Assembly (NCBI GenBank): GCA_029262855.1
Contig: JAJCYP010000005.1
Coordinates: forward strand, 1 to 64,000
DNA from: Bacteroidota bacterium
GTDB lineage: Bacteria > Bacteroidota > Rhodothermia > Rhodothermales > UBA10348
DNA length: 64,000 nucleotides
Direction of reading: 5' to 3'
This document shows positions 16,829 to 24,631 of this stretch, piece after piece (positions within the stretch are counted from its first letter, which is position 1; the number at the start of each line of letters is the position of its first letter). The notes beneath the pieces were generated by a model. The model searched no databases. It was not told where the DNA came from and worked only from the letters and a program-made list of their open reading frames with translations. The position numbers were made by a program, and so were the translations under genes.

Positions 16829-17974
16829 TCAGACGGGGACCGGTGACTTGGCGATGACCTTACGATAATACTCCTCGTATCGAGGAATCACCTTGTCTGA
16901 GTCAAATACGTCGACGGCCCTTTTTCGTGCGGCCAGGGCCATCCGCGCATGCAGGTCATCGTTCAGGAGAAGGGCCCTCACGCGATCGGTCATGCCTTCG
17001 ACATCTCCCACCGGGCACATGAAACCGGTCTCGCCTTCGACAATCAATTCGGGCACTCCCCCGACATTGGTTGAGACCACAGGCACACTGCAGGACATCG
17101 CCTCCAGGGCGGCCAGGCCGAACGTTTCAGATCCACTGGGCATCAGGAATACATCGGCGATCGAGAGGATTTCCTCGATGGGCTCCTGCTTGCCGAGAAA
17201 ACGGATGTCATCGATGACGCCGAGTTCGCGGGCGAGGTGCTCGGCGGGGATTCGGTCCGGGCCATCCCCGACCAGCAGCAACTTGACGGCGTGGCCTTCC
17301 TTTCGAAGCGCCTCGAAGATCCGAACAACCTCAGTCGCTCGTTTGACGGGGCGGAAATTGGACACGTGCACCAGGACCTTCTCGCCGTTCGGGCAGAGCG
17401 CAGCCTTGAAATGGTCCTTCATCTGTCGTCGGAAACGCGTGCCGTCGATGAAGTTGGGGATGACCTCGATGTCCGTGCAGACCTCACATGTGTTGGCGGT
17501 CTCGGCCTTCAAGTACTCAGAAACCGCGGTGACTCCGTCCGATTCATTGATGGAGTAGGCCACGACCGGCGCAAACGAGGGGTCCTGTCCGACAATCGTG
17601 ATGTCGGTCCCATGGAGCGTGGTCACAATGGGGATATGGATGCCCTCCTTCGCCAGGATCTGGCGGGCGAGTACCGCGCTTGTGGCGTGCGGAATCGCGT
17701 AGTGCATGTGGAGCACGTCCAGCTTCTCATAGCGAACCACGTCTACCAGCTTGCTCGTCAGGTTGAGCGTGTACGGCGGGTACTCGAAGAGGGGATACGA
17801 ATTGACGTTCACCTCGTGGAAAGAGATGTTCTCGCGCACCGGGCCCAAGCGGAACGGCATCGAGTAGGCGATGAAGTGAATCTCGTGTCCGCGGGCAGCA
17901 AGTTCTTTGCCCAGTTCAGTGGCGACGACGCCGCTGCCCCCGTAAACGGGATAACACGTGATTCCAATGCGCAT
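16829..17974 (-). CDS. bshA: N-acetyl-alpha-D-glucosaminyl L-malate synthase BshA
   Basis: GT4-family glycosyltransferase that joins GlcNAc from UDP-GlcNAc to L-malate, the first step of bacillithiol synthesis. The 381-residue protein starts MRIGITCYPVYGGSGVVATELG, the BshA hallmark. It continues with HMHYAIPHATSA, TTLHGTDITIVG, VSNFRPVKR, LLVGDGPD, and the donor-binding SGSETFGLAALEAMSC. The ATG at 17974 is chosen because the Rossmann strand starts there; the upstream stretch is not conserved-looking. bshB and bshC are not in the window. It diverges from the barrel gene at 18108 and precedes the kinase-fold gene. Confidence 0.93.
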   Translation of the reverse strand: MRIGITCYPVYGGSGVVATELGKELAARGHEIHFIAYSMPFRLGPVRENISFHEVNVNSYPLFEYPPYTLNLTSKLVDVVRYEKLDVLHMHYAIPHATSAVLARQILAKEGIHIPIVTTLHGTDITIVGQDPSFAPVVAYSINESDGVTAVSEYLKAETANTCEVCTDIEVIPNFIDGTRFRRQMKDHFKAALCPNGEKVLVHVSNFRPVKRATEVVRIFEALRKEGHAVKLLLVGDGPDRIPAEHLARELGVIDDIRFLGKQEPIEEILSIADVFLMPSGSETFGLAALEAMSCSVPVVSTNVGGVPELIVEGETGFMCPVGDVEGMTDRVRALLLNDDLHARMALAARKRAVDVFDSDKVIPRYEEYYRKVIAKSPVPV

Positions 17975-18107
17975 GCCAAGGGGGCCTGATGAGTGGTCTT
18001 GACTACCCGTCACCGGGCGGGGGGTTGCAGAGTTTGAATGCCTCCGGATGAAACCATCACGCCCGATGAAGTGTTGCCGGGGCATGTTTCAACGATCAAC
18101 CACTTCC

Positions 18108-18722
18108 ATGACCCGAATCCTATCCGGACTTCTGCTCGTTGCCCTGATGGCGACGGCACCTGACCAGGCGAGGGCCCAACTTGGGTTCGCAGCGGGACTC
18201 AACTACGAGTCGGTTTCAGACATCAATACCAGTGGACTTCAGGGTACCTATGACAGCGCCGCCGGCTATCACGTTGGCCTGTTCCTGGACTTCGGCGCTG
18301 GACCGGTTGGCCTCCGTTTGGGCGCGTTTTATCGGGACCTCGGAGAGTTCGAAGTGTCCCTGGCCGGTCTCAAGTCCACCGTGGATGTCACCTCGCTCGA
18401 CTTTCCGATAGATCTGAGGTTCGCGGTGATCCCTACTCCCATGGTGAGGCCCTACCTCATGGCAGGGCCGGTGTTCAGCATTCCCAGGTCCGATGACGAG
18501 GCCTACGACGAGTCCCTCGAGGACGTGTCGGTTGCTGGCAACATCGGTATCGGCCTCGAGATCAGCGTAGGCGGCATGACGCTGCTCCCCGAGTTTCGGT
18601 ACACAGTCGGCGTGACCCCCTTCGTGAAGGACAGGTTTACGCTGGGCGGGCGGACATTCGTGGCCGAAAAGAATGACCAGCGGTCCAACACCGCGATGCT
18701 GCGGGTTGGGATTCGGTTCTAA
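18108..18722 (+). CDS. Small outer-membrane beta-barrel protein (OMP_b-brl type)
   Basis: A 204-residue protein with a signal peptide (MTRILSGLLLVALMATAP, cleavage after ARAQ). The mature part is alternating strands such as YHVGLFLDFGAGPVGLRLGAF, VRPYLMAGPVFSI and MTLLPEFRYTVGVTPF. It ends NTAMLRVGIRF with a terminal Phe, the usual last-strand signal for barrel insertion. This is the 8-strand porin-like family common in Bacteroidota, of no fixed function. The start at 18108 is chosen for the signal peptide. It diverges from bshA. Confidence 0.75.
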   Translation: MTRILSGLLLVALMATAPDQARAQLGFAAGLNYESVSDINTSGLQGTYDSAAGYHVGLFLDFGAGPVGLRLGAFYRDLGEFEVSLAGLKSTVDVTSLDFPIDLRFAVIPTPMVRPYLMAGPVFSIPRSDDEAYDESLEDVSVAGNIGIGLEISVGGMTLLPEFRYTVGVTPFVKDRFTLGGRTFVAEKNDQRSNTAMLRVGIRF

Positions 18723-18896
18723 GGTGCTCCGACCGAAACAGACTTAGTAGACGGGTCTATGCGGGTGATTAGCGGCGTTCCGGCTCCAGATCCGACACAG
18801 TGAAACTGTGTCTGGAATCGCCCGCGGGAAAGGCCGTTCGCCAATAGGTGGAGGCTGGTCCCTGCCGTTGTCCCGGCGATCTAGAATCGGAGCATC

Positions 18897-19008
18897 GAAT
18901 TCCACGTTTCAGACCCCGCTGAACCTGTCGAAGTGGATTCCGCGGCAGGATTCCACCTTGATGGCACCAATTCGGGCGTTGAAGTGGAATATCAGCCACA
19001 TATTCCAC
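18897..19008. repeat. Degenerate repeat, period about 51 bp, with inverted half-sites
   Basis: TTCCAC recurs near 18899, 18951 and 19003, and GAAGTGGA near 18930 and 18981, giving two to three weak copies about 51 bases apart. Within it GTGGAATAT (18984-18992) pairs perfectly with ATATTCCAC (19000-19008) around a 7-base loop. An imperfect AAGTGGA/TCCACCTT hairpin lies one period upstream. Copies are too diverged to call a mobile element. Confidence 0.4.
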
Positions 19009-19105
19009 TCCACCGGAGGCTCAAGCCCGGTGAGCCAATTTGAAATGAGAAAGCGTGTACCCCGGGTGGGGACTCCACCCCGCCAACGAAATGGTCCCCA
19101 AATGA

Positions 19106-19141
19106 AAGCGGGGCGCCACCCAAAAGGGTAGCGCCCCGCTT
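19106..19141 (-). terminator. Strong hairpin terminator for the 19168 hydrolase gene
   Basis: An 11-bp perfect stem (AAGCGGGGCGC with GCGCCCCGCTT), one C/A mismatch, then four more pairs and an AAAA loop. It begins 26 bases after the stop of the minus-strand gene. On that strand the stem is followed by TCATTT, a weak U-rich tail; it may also stop plus-strand transcription. Confidence 0.75.
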
Positions 19142-19167
19142 CATGTCTGGCCCTTATTCGCTTCGAC

Positions 19168-19839
19168 TCAGGTAACCCCGGCGAAGAACCGGAAGCGACG
19201 CTGGTCGACGGTGTAGGGCAGATCATTTATAGGCCTGCGTCCTTCGGCCCATCGAGGCGCGGATCCGCTTGACATCGACTGCTCACTGTAAAAGTGGCGG
19301 GTGTCGACGGTGAACGGGCGAGCATCGGGGGCACTCCGGCGGACTTGGTCCGCTATACGCAGTGCTGTTTTCCAGCCGACCACCCGCGAATGCGGAGTCA
19401 GGCTGGTGTAGTAGGATTCTGATTTCTGGGTTGGGAGGAAGGCACTGAACTGGTAGGGATCGAGAACCACATTTCTGTAGCTGCCCTGTCCCCGGTACCG
19501 TGTCTCCACCCGATTCCGAATCACCCATGCTACCAGCACCTGTTCTTCGGGACGCTTGGTCTCGGAGAAAATGGCGCGGGCAAGCCAAAGTGTTTCGGAA
19601 TCAATCTTCTCAGGCGGAAGAGGCGCAATCTTTTTGGGATTGAGGAGTGCCTCTTCGTATGGGGTCATCGTATCGTCCATATCGGTCCGATTCTCCATCA
19701 CTTCCGCGAAGGATATCGAACTCGACAGGGATGACTCGCGCTGACCAGTAAGCGCGAAGACGCCTGTGAAGCTCAGAAAGCAAGCAGCATAAAGGGCTAC
19801 TGGCTTCTGTCTCATGGCTTCTTGCGGTTGGTTTGACAT
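19168..19839 (-). CDS. SleB-type cell wall hydrolase (Hydrolase_2 family)
   Basis: A 223-residue exported or membrane-anchored protein. From about residue 95 it has the SleB/Hydrolase_2 pattern: WLARAIFSETKRPEEQVLVAWVIRNRV, then VVLDPYQFSAF. The Glu of FSET is the likely catalytic acid for cleaving peptidoglycan glycan strands. SleB is known from spore germination, but the family also occurs in non-spore-formers for wall turnover. One hydrophobic segment (ALYAACFLSFTGVFAL) follows the start. ATGs at 19839 and 19815 are both possible; the second has a nearby AAGAAG. It diverges from pdxB across a 331-base region with operator-like repeats. Confidence 0.75.
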   Translation of the reverse strand: MSNQPQEAMRQKPVALYAACFLSFTGVFALTGQRESSLSSSISFAEVMENRTDMDDTMTPYEEALLNPKKIAPLPPEKIDSETLWLARAIFSETKRPEEQVLVAWVIRNRVETRYRGQGSYRNVVLDPYQFSAFLPTQKSESYYTSLTPHSRVVGWKTALRIADQVRRSAPDARPFTVDTRHFYSEQSMSSGSAPRWAEGRRPINDLPYTVDQRRFRFFAGVT

Positions 19840-19961
19840 ACTAAAGCGCCAGACTGCGGCGAAAGGGGCCACAGGATGTCTGGCGACGAACACCGCAGTG
19901 CGATATTCGAGCCGTTCCCTACCAAGAGGGGCCGACTGGGTTTCAGAATGTGTACGGTCAT

Positions 19962-19976
19962 TAACATAATGTGTTA
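19962..19976. promoter_or_regulatory. Inverted repeat TAACA-N5-TGTTA
   Basis: A perfect 5-bp inverted repeat in the A/T-rich centre of the gap between the divergent hydrolase and pdxB genes. It overlaps CATAAT (19965-19970), a possible -10 box for rightward transcription. Operator or promoter function is inferred from symmetry and position only. Confidence 0.3.
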
Positions 19977-20011
19977 CATGCAGTTACGAAGACGTTCGGC
20001 GTATTCACTCG

Positions 20012-20040
20012 CCGTTCAACCCCCGTTCATGCACCGTTCA
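20012..20040 (+). promoter_or_regulatory. Three CCGTTCA direct repeats at exact 11-bp spacing
   Basis: CCGTTCA occurs at 20012-20018, 20023-20029 and 20034-20040, each 7 bases with a 4-base spacer. A weaker GTATTCA lies in phase at 20001-20007. Seven-base direct repeats at 11-bp pitch are the layout of PHO boxes bound by OmpR/PhoB-type regulators. The rest of the 19840-20170 gap shows the TAACA palindrome, a GGAGG ribosome-binding site at 20161-20165 and nothing else I can name. Confidence 0.45.
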
Positions 20041-20170
20041 CCGGCTGTTGGCGGTCCCTGCACGCAAGCTTCGTGCCCAGTGCTAAAAGCGCTTCCGATT
20101 TTCGGGCTGGAGACCCATTTCTCCCCCGGGGAACGGGATTTCTTCCACCGGCCGGGGTCAGGAGGCTGAG

Positions 20171-21328
20171 ATGGCCAGAATCGCCGCAGACAGGGGTATT
20201 CCGGGCGTTTTTGAGGCGCTCTCGCCGTTCGGAACAGTGCTTCTCCTGGAGCCGGAAGCCATGCAACCGGCCAATCTGGCAGGAATGGACATTCTCATTG
20301 TCCGCAGTGTGGCAAAAGTGGGGAAGGAAATGCTGTTTGGCACCCCAATTCGCATGGTTGGATCGGCCACCTCGGGTACCGACCACGTCGACAAAACCTA
20401 CCTTAGTGCCCAAAACATTGCGTTTTCGCACGCTCCGGGTGCCAATGCCGACTCGGTTGCGGACCATGTGATCACCGCGATGTTGATGCTTGCAGCCCGA
20501 ACCGGAGACCGTCTCCGGGGCAAGACGCTCGGGATAGTGGGATACGGACACGTGGGGACGCGGGTTACGCGGCGGGCGCGGGGCCTTGGCCTGGCAACGA
20601 TGATCTGTGATCCACCCCTCGCGGAGGCAGGCGCGGACGCGGGCTTTCGCAGCCTGGAGGATGTGCTGACTGAGTCTGATATCCTGACGCTTCATACGCC
20701 GCTGGTCCTGGATGGTCGTCATCCCACCAGACATCTCCTGGGCGGCGACCGTCTGGCCGGATTTCGGGGCTGGCTGATCAATACCTCCCGTGGCGCGGTG
20801 ATCGACAACGCAGCGCTCCGGCATTGTATAGAGACAGGGACCGGTCCCTCCGCAACGGTTCTGGACGTCTGGGAGCGTGAGCCCACGCCCGATCCGGCGC
20901 TCGTGAATCGGGTTGACATCGGCACCGCACACGTTGCCGGGTACGCGGCGGACTCCAAATGGGAAGCCACCCGGCAGATGGCGCTGGCCGTAGCGAGGTT
21001 TCTCGGCGGTGCCAGGGCCGCCATCGCCCCGGGGGACGTGTCTGAGGGTCTTCCGGTCGTTCCCATCTCCGCTCCGCCCTACAGGGGGCCAGCGGGTGCG
21101 GAGGCCGACCTCGAGTGGCTCGCCGAACTTGCCCACACCATGTGTCCGCTTCGCCGCGACCACGATGCCCTCCGCGGTATGCTCGCCCAACCGGATCCGG
21201 GCGCCTCATTCCAGGCCTTCCGCGCTCGGTACCCGGGCCGGCGCCTCATGCGGCGGCATCGGGTAAGTGGGGTTCCAGAGCACCTGCGGGAGGTAGCCGA
21301 ATCGGCTCTGACCTGCCGCTGCGACTAG
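20171..21328 (+). CDS. pdxB: Erythronate-4-phosphate dehydrogenase PdxB
   Basis: Oxidises 4-phosphoerythronate in the DXP-dependent route to pyridoxal phosphate. The 385-residue protein has GSATSGTDHVD, the NAD-binding GIVGYGHVG, and the catalytic set R207 (NTSRGA), E235 (LDVWEREP) and H254 (GTAHVAGY). These align with E. coli R208, E237 and H254. The extra C-terminal dimerisation domain separates it from other D-2-hydroxyacid dehydrogenases. The ATG at 20171 follows a good GGAGG at 20161-20165. pdxJ, a later enzyme of the same route, lies 1 kb further on the opposite strand, while serC and pdxA are not in the window. Confidence 0.93.
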   Translation: MARIAADRGIPGVFEALSPFGTVLLLEPEAMQPANLAGMDILIVRSVAKVGKEMLFGTPIRMVGSATSGTDHVDKTYLSAQNIAFSHAPGANADSVADHVITAMLMLAARTGDRLRGKTLGIVGYGHVGTRVTRRARGLGLATMICDPPLAEAGADAGFRSLEDVLTESDILTLHTPLVLDGRHPTRHLLGGDRLAGFRGWLINTSRGAVIDNAALRHCIETGTGPSATVLDVWEREPTPDPALVNRVDIGTAHVAGYAADSKWEATRQMALAVARFLGGARAAIAPGDVSEGLPVVPISAPPYRGPAGAEADLEWLAELAHTMCPLRRDHDALRGMLAQPDPGASFQAFRARYPGRRLMRRHRVSGVPEHLREVAESALTCRCD

Positions 21329-21347
21329 CGCCGGAGCCCGCCGCCGC

Positions 21348-21367
21348 CGGAGCCCGCCACGGCTCCG
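21348..21367. terminator. GC-rich hairpin between pdxB and era
   Basis: CGGAGCC and GGCTCCG pair perfectly around a 6-base loop in the 87-base gap between convergent genes. The same GCCGGAGCCCGCC block is present twice, the first copy just after the pdxB stop. No T-run follows. Confidence 0.45.
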
Positions 21368-21415
21368 CCGCCCGCTGCCAGGGCTCAACCGGCCGCCGCC
21401 ACAGCCCACAACCCG

Positions 21416-22303
21416 TCAGTCCGTAAACCCGTAACTCTTGAGGAACGTGTCCTTATTGCGCCAGTCATCGCGCACCTTTACGAACAACCGGAGATAGACG
21501 GGCCGCTGAAGGAATTCCTCAATGTCGACCCGGGCCGCGACTCCGACTGCCTTCAACGCCAGCCCGCCCTTGCCGATCAGGATGCCCTTCTGGCTGTCCC
21601 GTTCGACGACGATCTCGGCTTCGATGACGTCCTTTTCGCCCTCGCGCTCGTCATAGGACACGATATTGACCTGCGTCGCATAGGGCACCTCCTGGCGGTA
21701 CTTCTCGAAGATCTTCTCCCTGACGATTTCAGCGACGAAGAAACGTTCGGGATGCTCGCTGATCATCTCCTCCGGATACAACCGAGGGCCCTCAGGAAGA
21801 TGCCGGGTGATCACCCTGAGGAGCGCATCGACGTTTCGACCCTTCAGCGCGGAAATCGGCACCACGTCCACGAACTCACGGAGCTTCTGGTATTCCTCAA
21901 CGAGTGGCAACGCATTCTCCTTGGCGATCTTGTCCATCTTGTTGAGGACGAGAATGACCGGTTTACCGCCGGCATACTCCAGGGAGAGTGTGTCCGGTGT
22001 GTCGAAGGTGGCATCGGCCAGAAAAAGCACAACATCCGCATCCCTGACGGCTGAGGTCACGGTCCGCATCATGGTCCGCTGGAGGCCGTAATTCGGATTG
22101 ATCACGCCCGGGGTATCCAGGAGGATCAACTGAAATCCGGGATCCGACAGAATGCCCAGAACCCGGTTTCGAGTGGTCTGCGGTTTGCGGGTGACAATCG
22201 AGACCTTCTGCCCGATGAGCTGATTGACGAGGGTGCTCTTGCCCACATTCGGCCTGCCCAGCAGGGCGGCGTAGCCGCAGCGAAAAAGCTTGGGTTCTGT
22301 CAT
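21416..22303 (-). CDS. era: GTPase Era, ribosome assembly factor
   Basis: GTPase that binds the 3' end of 16S rRNA and helps 30S maturation. The 295-residue protein shows G1 GRPNVGKS, G2-region RKPQTTRNRV, G3 DTPG, G4 NKMD, G5 SAL, then a KH domain with GILIGKGG and a final KVRDDWRN. Length is normal for the family. It lies three bases after pdxJ on the same strand, so they are probably one transcript. Confidence 0.97.
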   Translation of the reverse strand: MTEPKLFRCGYAALLGRPNVGKSTLVNQLIGQKVSIVTRKPQTTRNRVLGILSDPGFQLILLDTPGVINPNYGLQRTMMRTVTSAVRDADVVLFLADATFDTPDTLSLEYAGGKPVILVLNKMDKIAKENALPLVEEYQKLREFVDVVPISALKGRNVDALLRVITRHLPEGPRLYPEEMISEHPERFFVAEIVREKIFEKYRQEVPYATQVNIVSYDEREGEKDVIEAEIVVERDSQKGILIGKGGLALKAVGVAARVDIEEFLQRPVYLRLFVKVRDDWRNKDTFLKSYGFTD

Positions 22304-22306
22304 TAT

Positions 22307-23032
22307 CTATGCTTTAACGAGGAAGGCCATGTCGCGAACGGCCTGCTCCAGGCCGACAAACACGGCGCGCGCCACAATGGCGAAGCCGATCGAAACCTCA
22401 TCCAGATGGGGCATCCCGTCGTGGAAGGTATCGTAATTGTCGTAGTCCAGTCCGTGTCCCGCGTGGAGAGCCAATCCCAGATCTCGCGCGAGTGTCCCGG
22501 CTGCGGCCAATCGGGCCAGGTAGGCCTGACGATCGCCCCCCCGGCTGTTGGCGAAATCGCCCGTGTGAAGTTCTACCGCGTTCGCACCAGCATCCGCGGC
22601 TGCGCGGATTTGCGCCTCATCGGGGTCTACAAAGAGCGCCACTTCTGCAATCCCTGCATCATACAGCCGTGGGATGACCTCGTCCAATCGACGACGGGAA
22701 GCCAGCACATCCAGCCCGCCCTCGGTCGTGATTTCCTCCCGTCGCTCGGGTACCAGCGTCGCGAGTTCCGGGACCACGTCACAGCAAATGGAAACGATCT
22801 CCTCAGCCGTCGAGAGCTCGAAATCCAGCTTCGATCGCACTGTTTGACGAAGGAGGCGAACATCGCGATCGTTTATGTGGCGCCTGTCTTCCCGCAGGTG
22901 GAACACGATGCCGTCCGCACCCCCAAGCTCGCACAGCGTTGCAGCATGAACAGGGTCCGGAAAGGTCTCCTTGCGCGCATTGCGAAGGGTCGCTACATGG
23001 TCAATATTGATGAGAAGCCGCGTTCGCGTCAT
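22307..23032 (-). CDS. pdxJ: Pyridoxine 5'-phosphate synthase PdxJ
   Basis: Condenses 1-deoxyxylulose 5-phosphate with 3-amino-2-oxopropyl phosphate to form pyridoxine 5'-phosphate. The 241-residue TIM barrel has LLINIDHVATLRNAR, HLREDRRHI, FELS, LVPERREEITTEGGLD, ELHTGDFA and LHAGHGLDY, all PdxJ hallmarks. It is first of a leftward pair with era and diverges from the pseudopilin-like gene at 23257. Confidence 0.97.
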   Translation of the reverse strand: MTRTRLLINIDHVATLRNARKETFPDPVHAATLCELGGADGIVFHLREDRRHINDRDVRLLRQTVRSKLDFELSTAEEIVSICCDVVPELATLVPERREEITTEGGLDVLASRRRLDEVIPRLYDAGIAEVALFVDPDEAQIRAAADAGANAVELHTGDFANSRGGDRQAYLARLAAAGTLARDLGLALHAGHGLDYDNYDTFHDGMPHLDEVSIGFAIVARAVFVGLEQAVRDMAFLVKA

Positions 23033-23256
23033 AGGATTCCGGCAACAATGGCGAGTCAGAAGTGTCCTGAATAAGGACGGTTGGAGGACGTCTTCTACCG
23101 TAAAGGCTCTGTGGAGTTTTGAAGCCCTTTTGAGTTTGGGCCTCTGGGCGTTGTATTTCGCAGGGTGCCCGTATATTTTCAGTCGATGGTGTCCGTCCCC
23201 AGGACAGCCAAACAGTTCGCGCCTCGGAAGCCCACCACCTCATCCCACGACGCATA

Positions 23257-23718
23257 ATGGCCGCAAGCAGCCAGGCCGTAAACAAGGCCATCCAGTTAAT
23301 CCTCGCGATTGTAATCGTTGGACTTGGATACTTCCTATACGAGTCGATCACCGAGCCCTACGAGGCCGTGGAACGTCAGCGCGAGGTGACTCGCTTGACC
23401 CGGGAACGCATGCAGCAGGTGCGTGGAGCGCTCTCTACCTACCGTCAGGAGCATGATCGTTTCCCCAGCTCGCTCGACTCGCTTCACTACTTCGTGCTAA
23501 CGGATTCGCTTATTCTCGCGAAGGCTGATTCCATCTTTGGCGCTGGCTTCAGAAGTGACTCGCTCATCTACTCGCCCCGAACCGGCAAGAAGTTCGAGTA
23601 TGCGCTGAATGACACGTCCAGCGTGAACATCTACCTGCTATCAGATCCTGATTCAAACGATCGGATTGGCTCTCTCACCCCGGATGTGACGCTTCTCAAC
23701 GCGGCCAGCTGGGAGTAA
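23257..23718 (+). CDS. Pseudopilin-like membrane-anchored protein
   Basis: A 153-residue protein with one N-terminal membrane segment (IQLILAIVIVGLGYFLYE), then a long helix and RMQQVRGALSTYRQEHDRFPSSLDSL. That helix-to-loop pattern resembles type II secretion pseudopilins (ALxxYRxxxGxxP). The N-terminus lacks the Gly/Glu prepilin peptidase site, so it is probably not processed like one. The rest is beta-rich with acidic residues. It is followed 35 bases later by a PilM-like protein, which strengthens the pilus-machinery reading. The family is not one I can name, and the link is inference. Confidence 0.5.
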   Translation: MAASSQAVNKAIQLILAIVIVGLGYFLYESITEPYEAVERQREVTRLTRERMQQVRGALSTYRQEHDRFPSSLDSLHYFVLTDSLILAKADSIFGAGFRSDSLIYSPRTGKKFEYALNDTSSVNIYLLSDPDSNDRIGSLTPDVTLLNAASWE

Positions 23719-23753
23719 TGAGTCAGGGCTTGCCCCGACTCGGATATCGATAG

Positions 23754-24629
23754 ATGGCCGCCCAAGCCAGTGCAGGCATTGCGTTCTCGGACCGCGCGCT
23801 CCGGTATGCAGAGGTCCAGGAGTCAGAACGCGGGTTCCGACTGCTGAGGCTTGGTCAGTGCGATTTTGACTTCGATCTCAATCGAAGCCTGACCGATCCA
23901 AGCGCGGATCAGGAGAGAATCATCATATCGGAGGCGTTGGTCGAAGCCCTCGGACCCTCTGATTCGAGACGCATTCGTGCGGCGCTCCATCCTCCGCTTT
24001 GCCGCTCGTTCTTTTCGGCGCACACGGACGAAGACCCGGTGCCGGCTGTCAGTTTCGAGGCCGGTCTGCTCGGGTTTTCGAACGAGGACGGTCACGGGAT
24101 CGGGGCCGATGCTGCCGCGCACGCCAACGGAAGTGAACTGCTGCATGTCACCAGCATTCGGCCGGTGGTGCTGGAGAACCTGGGCGCTATCGTCGCAGAC
24201 CTGAAAGCGCAGGATGCACAGGCCGTGTCGGCCCTGAGGGCCTCCGCCGAAGTTGTTCGGCTGGGTGGTGTCAACATGGTCGATGGGCTTTGTGTCCTTG
24301 CCATCGGCTACTTCGACAACCTGTTCGAACTGGCACTTCTGGACCGGACCGGCTGGCGATTCGCAACTCATGCCCGCGGATTGCCCGCGCCGGAGGACTC
24401 CATCTACCATATCCGCGAAGTCCTCGCGCTGTTGAACTGGTCGCCGGAAGAGGTGTCACGGGCACTGTGCTTTGGCTCCATGCGAGTCCCCGATGCCGTG
24501 GAGGCCTTGTTTCCGGGCCGCGTTCAGGTCATGAACCCGCTCAGCCTTCTGGAACTGGATCCCGACAGCCTGGACCCCGACTACGCCGCAGCGGAGTTCG
24601 TCCCCTCAGTCGGCGCAGCCCTCCTGTAG
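23754..24629 (+). CDS. PilM-like actin-fold protein
   Basis: A 291-residue soluble protein. The start AGIAFSDRALRYAEVQ, the central VLAIGYFDNLFELALLD and the end VPSVGAALL follow the layout of PilM-type actin-like ATPases (GIDIG...VKxxEL, then a second phosphate loop, then GLALR). Individual motif residues are weak: the first phosphate loop lacks the usual Gly-Ser, so nucleotide binding is uncertain. In type IV pilus systems PilM sits under a PilN/PilO inner-membrane platform. Here the only candidate partner is the protein before it. Two bases after its stop begins rsmD. Confidence 0.45.
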   Translation: MAAQASAGIAFSDRALRYAEVQESERGFRLLRLGQCDFDFDLNRSLTDPSADQERIIISEALVEALGPSDSRRIRAALHPPLCRSFFSAHTDEDPVPAVSFEAGLLGFSNEDGHGIGADAAAHANGSELLHVTSIRPVVLENLGAIVADLKAQDAQAVSALRASAEVVRLGGVNMVDGLCVLAIGYFDNLFELALLDRTGWRFATHARGLPAPEDSIYHIREVLALLNWSPEEVSRALCFGSMRVPDAVEALFPGRVQVMNPLSLLELDPDSLDPDYAAAEFVPSVGAALL

Positions 24630-24631
24630 CC

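Larger units (their letters stand above)
18723..19167. other. Gene-free stretch with several hairpins
   Basis: A 445-base gap between convergent genes. Open frames exist on both strands but none has a plausible start, signal or known motif. It holds a stem near 18786-18815 (CACAGT/ACTGTG over CCAGA/TCTGG), a diverged repeat block at 18897-19008 with further hairpins, a GGGTGG/CCACCC stem near 19070 and a strong terminator at 19106-19141. A small RNA, a decayed element or stacked terminators are all possible. Confidence 0.45.

Noticed and set aside
18808-19131. Possible protein of about 107 residues in the hairpin-rich gap
   Set aside because: No signal, no domain, and the DNA is better explained as inverted repeats and a terminator.
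20027-21190. 387-codon open frame opposite pdxB
   Set aside because: pdxB has all catalytic residues; this frame has none of a known family.
23128-23180. Bacteroidota-style promoter (TTTG and TAnnTTTG) before the 23257 gene
   Set aside because: TTTG and TATTTC-like boxes are present but spacing (15 or 21 bases) does not fit the expected about 19.
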